This document shows positions 13,053-13,278 of a stretch of DNA of 13,278 nucleotides, one piece after another. Below the pieces are notes generated by a model, which had not been told where the DNA came from, did not search any database, and was given only the letters and a program-made list of their open reading frames with translations. Origin of the DNA: Nitrosomonas sp. (GTDB lineage: Bacteria; Pseudomonadota; Gammaproteobacteria; Burkholderiales; Nitrosomonadaceae); the NCBI GenBank assembly GCA_029881855.1, contig JAOULU010000011.1, forward strand, positions 1 through 13,278, in the 5' to 3' direction. A program made the translations under genes and the position numbers. Positions within the stretch are counted from its first letter, which is position 1, and each line of letters starts with the position of its first letter.

Positions 13053-13278
13053 CTAGAATTGTGAGTAGTTGTAAGCAAAGTCTCTTACTTTTTTCATCTC
13101 ATCAAATTTGATGATAATAGTTAAAGTCTTTTGTGTAGTGCTACTTTCTGCTTGACTAGAACCACCTCCTAAGATAATAAGGCCTCCCGCAAAGGAGTTC
13201 TGAGTATCCAAACGGTTGGAGGAAACTTTATCGTAGATCCAAACTTCACGACGTTTCTCATCAGTGGTTACAATATTA
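13053..13278 (-). CDS. 3' end of a gene upstream of the lipoprotein trio, possibly BamE/SmpA-like
   Basis: An open frame enters from the right edge and ends at TAG (13053-13055), giving 74 residues. Visible parts are VTTDEKRREVWIYDKVSS, a Gly/Ser-rich segment (GGLIILGGGSSQ) and TLTIIIKFDEMKKVRDFAY. The pattern of a 'VWxYDK' strand, a glycine-rich turn and a 'KxLTIIIKFDExKKV' strand resembles the C-terminal beta part of small SmpA/BamE-like lipoproteins. The start is outside the window, so the signal peptide cannot be checked. The close spacing to the next gene (10 bp) makes it the likely lead or an earlier gene of the lipoprotein operon. The family call is tentative. Confidence 0.7.
   Translation of the reverse strand, partial: NIVTTDEKRREVWIYDKVSSNRLDTQNSFAGGLIILGGGSSQAESSTTQKTLTIIIKFDEMKKVRDFAYNYSQF

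Noticed and set aside
13043..13078. A TTG start at 13078 for the first lipoprotein
   Set aside because: It would overlap the end of the upstream gene, and the ATG at 13042 directly begins a normal lipoprotein signal peptide.

Overview
The window looks like a chromosomal stretch of a gammaproteobacterium of moderate-to-low GC. The evidence is a 7Fe ferredoxin (fdxA type), an E. coli-like YcaO, Gram-negative lipoproteins, a BrnTA toxin-antitoxin module and the remains of a REP-associated (RAYT) transposase with its palindromic repeats. I cannot name the genus. No tRNA, rRNA, CRISPR array or intact insertion sequence was seen.

Left part (1-3094): a large TPR protein with a SPINDLY/OGT-type glycosyltransferase domain runs leftward off the window edge. 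Next to it is a lone DUF433 antitoxin-like gene, with about 300 bp of gene-free DNA on each side. Middle (3095-7157): fdxA and a 914-residue AddB-like Fe-S nuclease of the 'probable DNA repair protein' type read rightward. The nuclease meets a leftward TPR gene whose TAA stop overlaps its own. That TPR gene seems to use a rare ATT start behind a near-perfect Shine-Dalgarno. Upstream of it lies a decayed RAYT transposase start with a half REP palindrome. Then come an OsmC-YcaO fusion gene (7158-9335) and a TerB-like gene (9399-9863), both rightward.

Right part (9864-13278): three copies of one palindromic repeat (about 9882, 10638 and 11251) divide the DNA into short modules. The first module is brnT-brnA. 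The second is a zinc-ribbon membrane protein translationally linked to a small membrane protein whose 5' end is cut by a repeat. Beyond the third repeat is a leftward operon of three paralogous lipoproteins, preceded by the 3' end of another gene that runs off the right edge.

The best candidates for something undescribed are the three-lipoprotein family (each member has its own SPII signal and the same two conserved blocks), the RAYT-type palindromes that coincide with gene ends, and the ATT-start TPR gene. The ferredoxin, nuclease, YcaO and BrnTA genes belong to known families.
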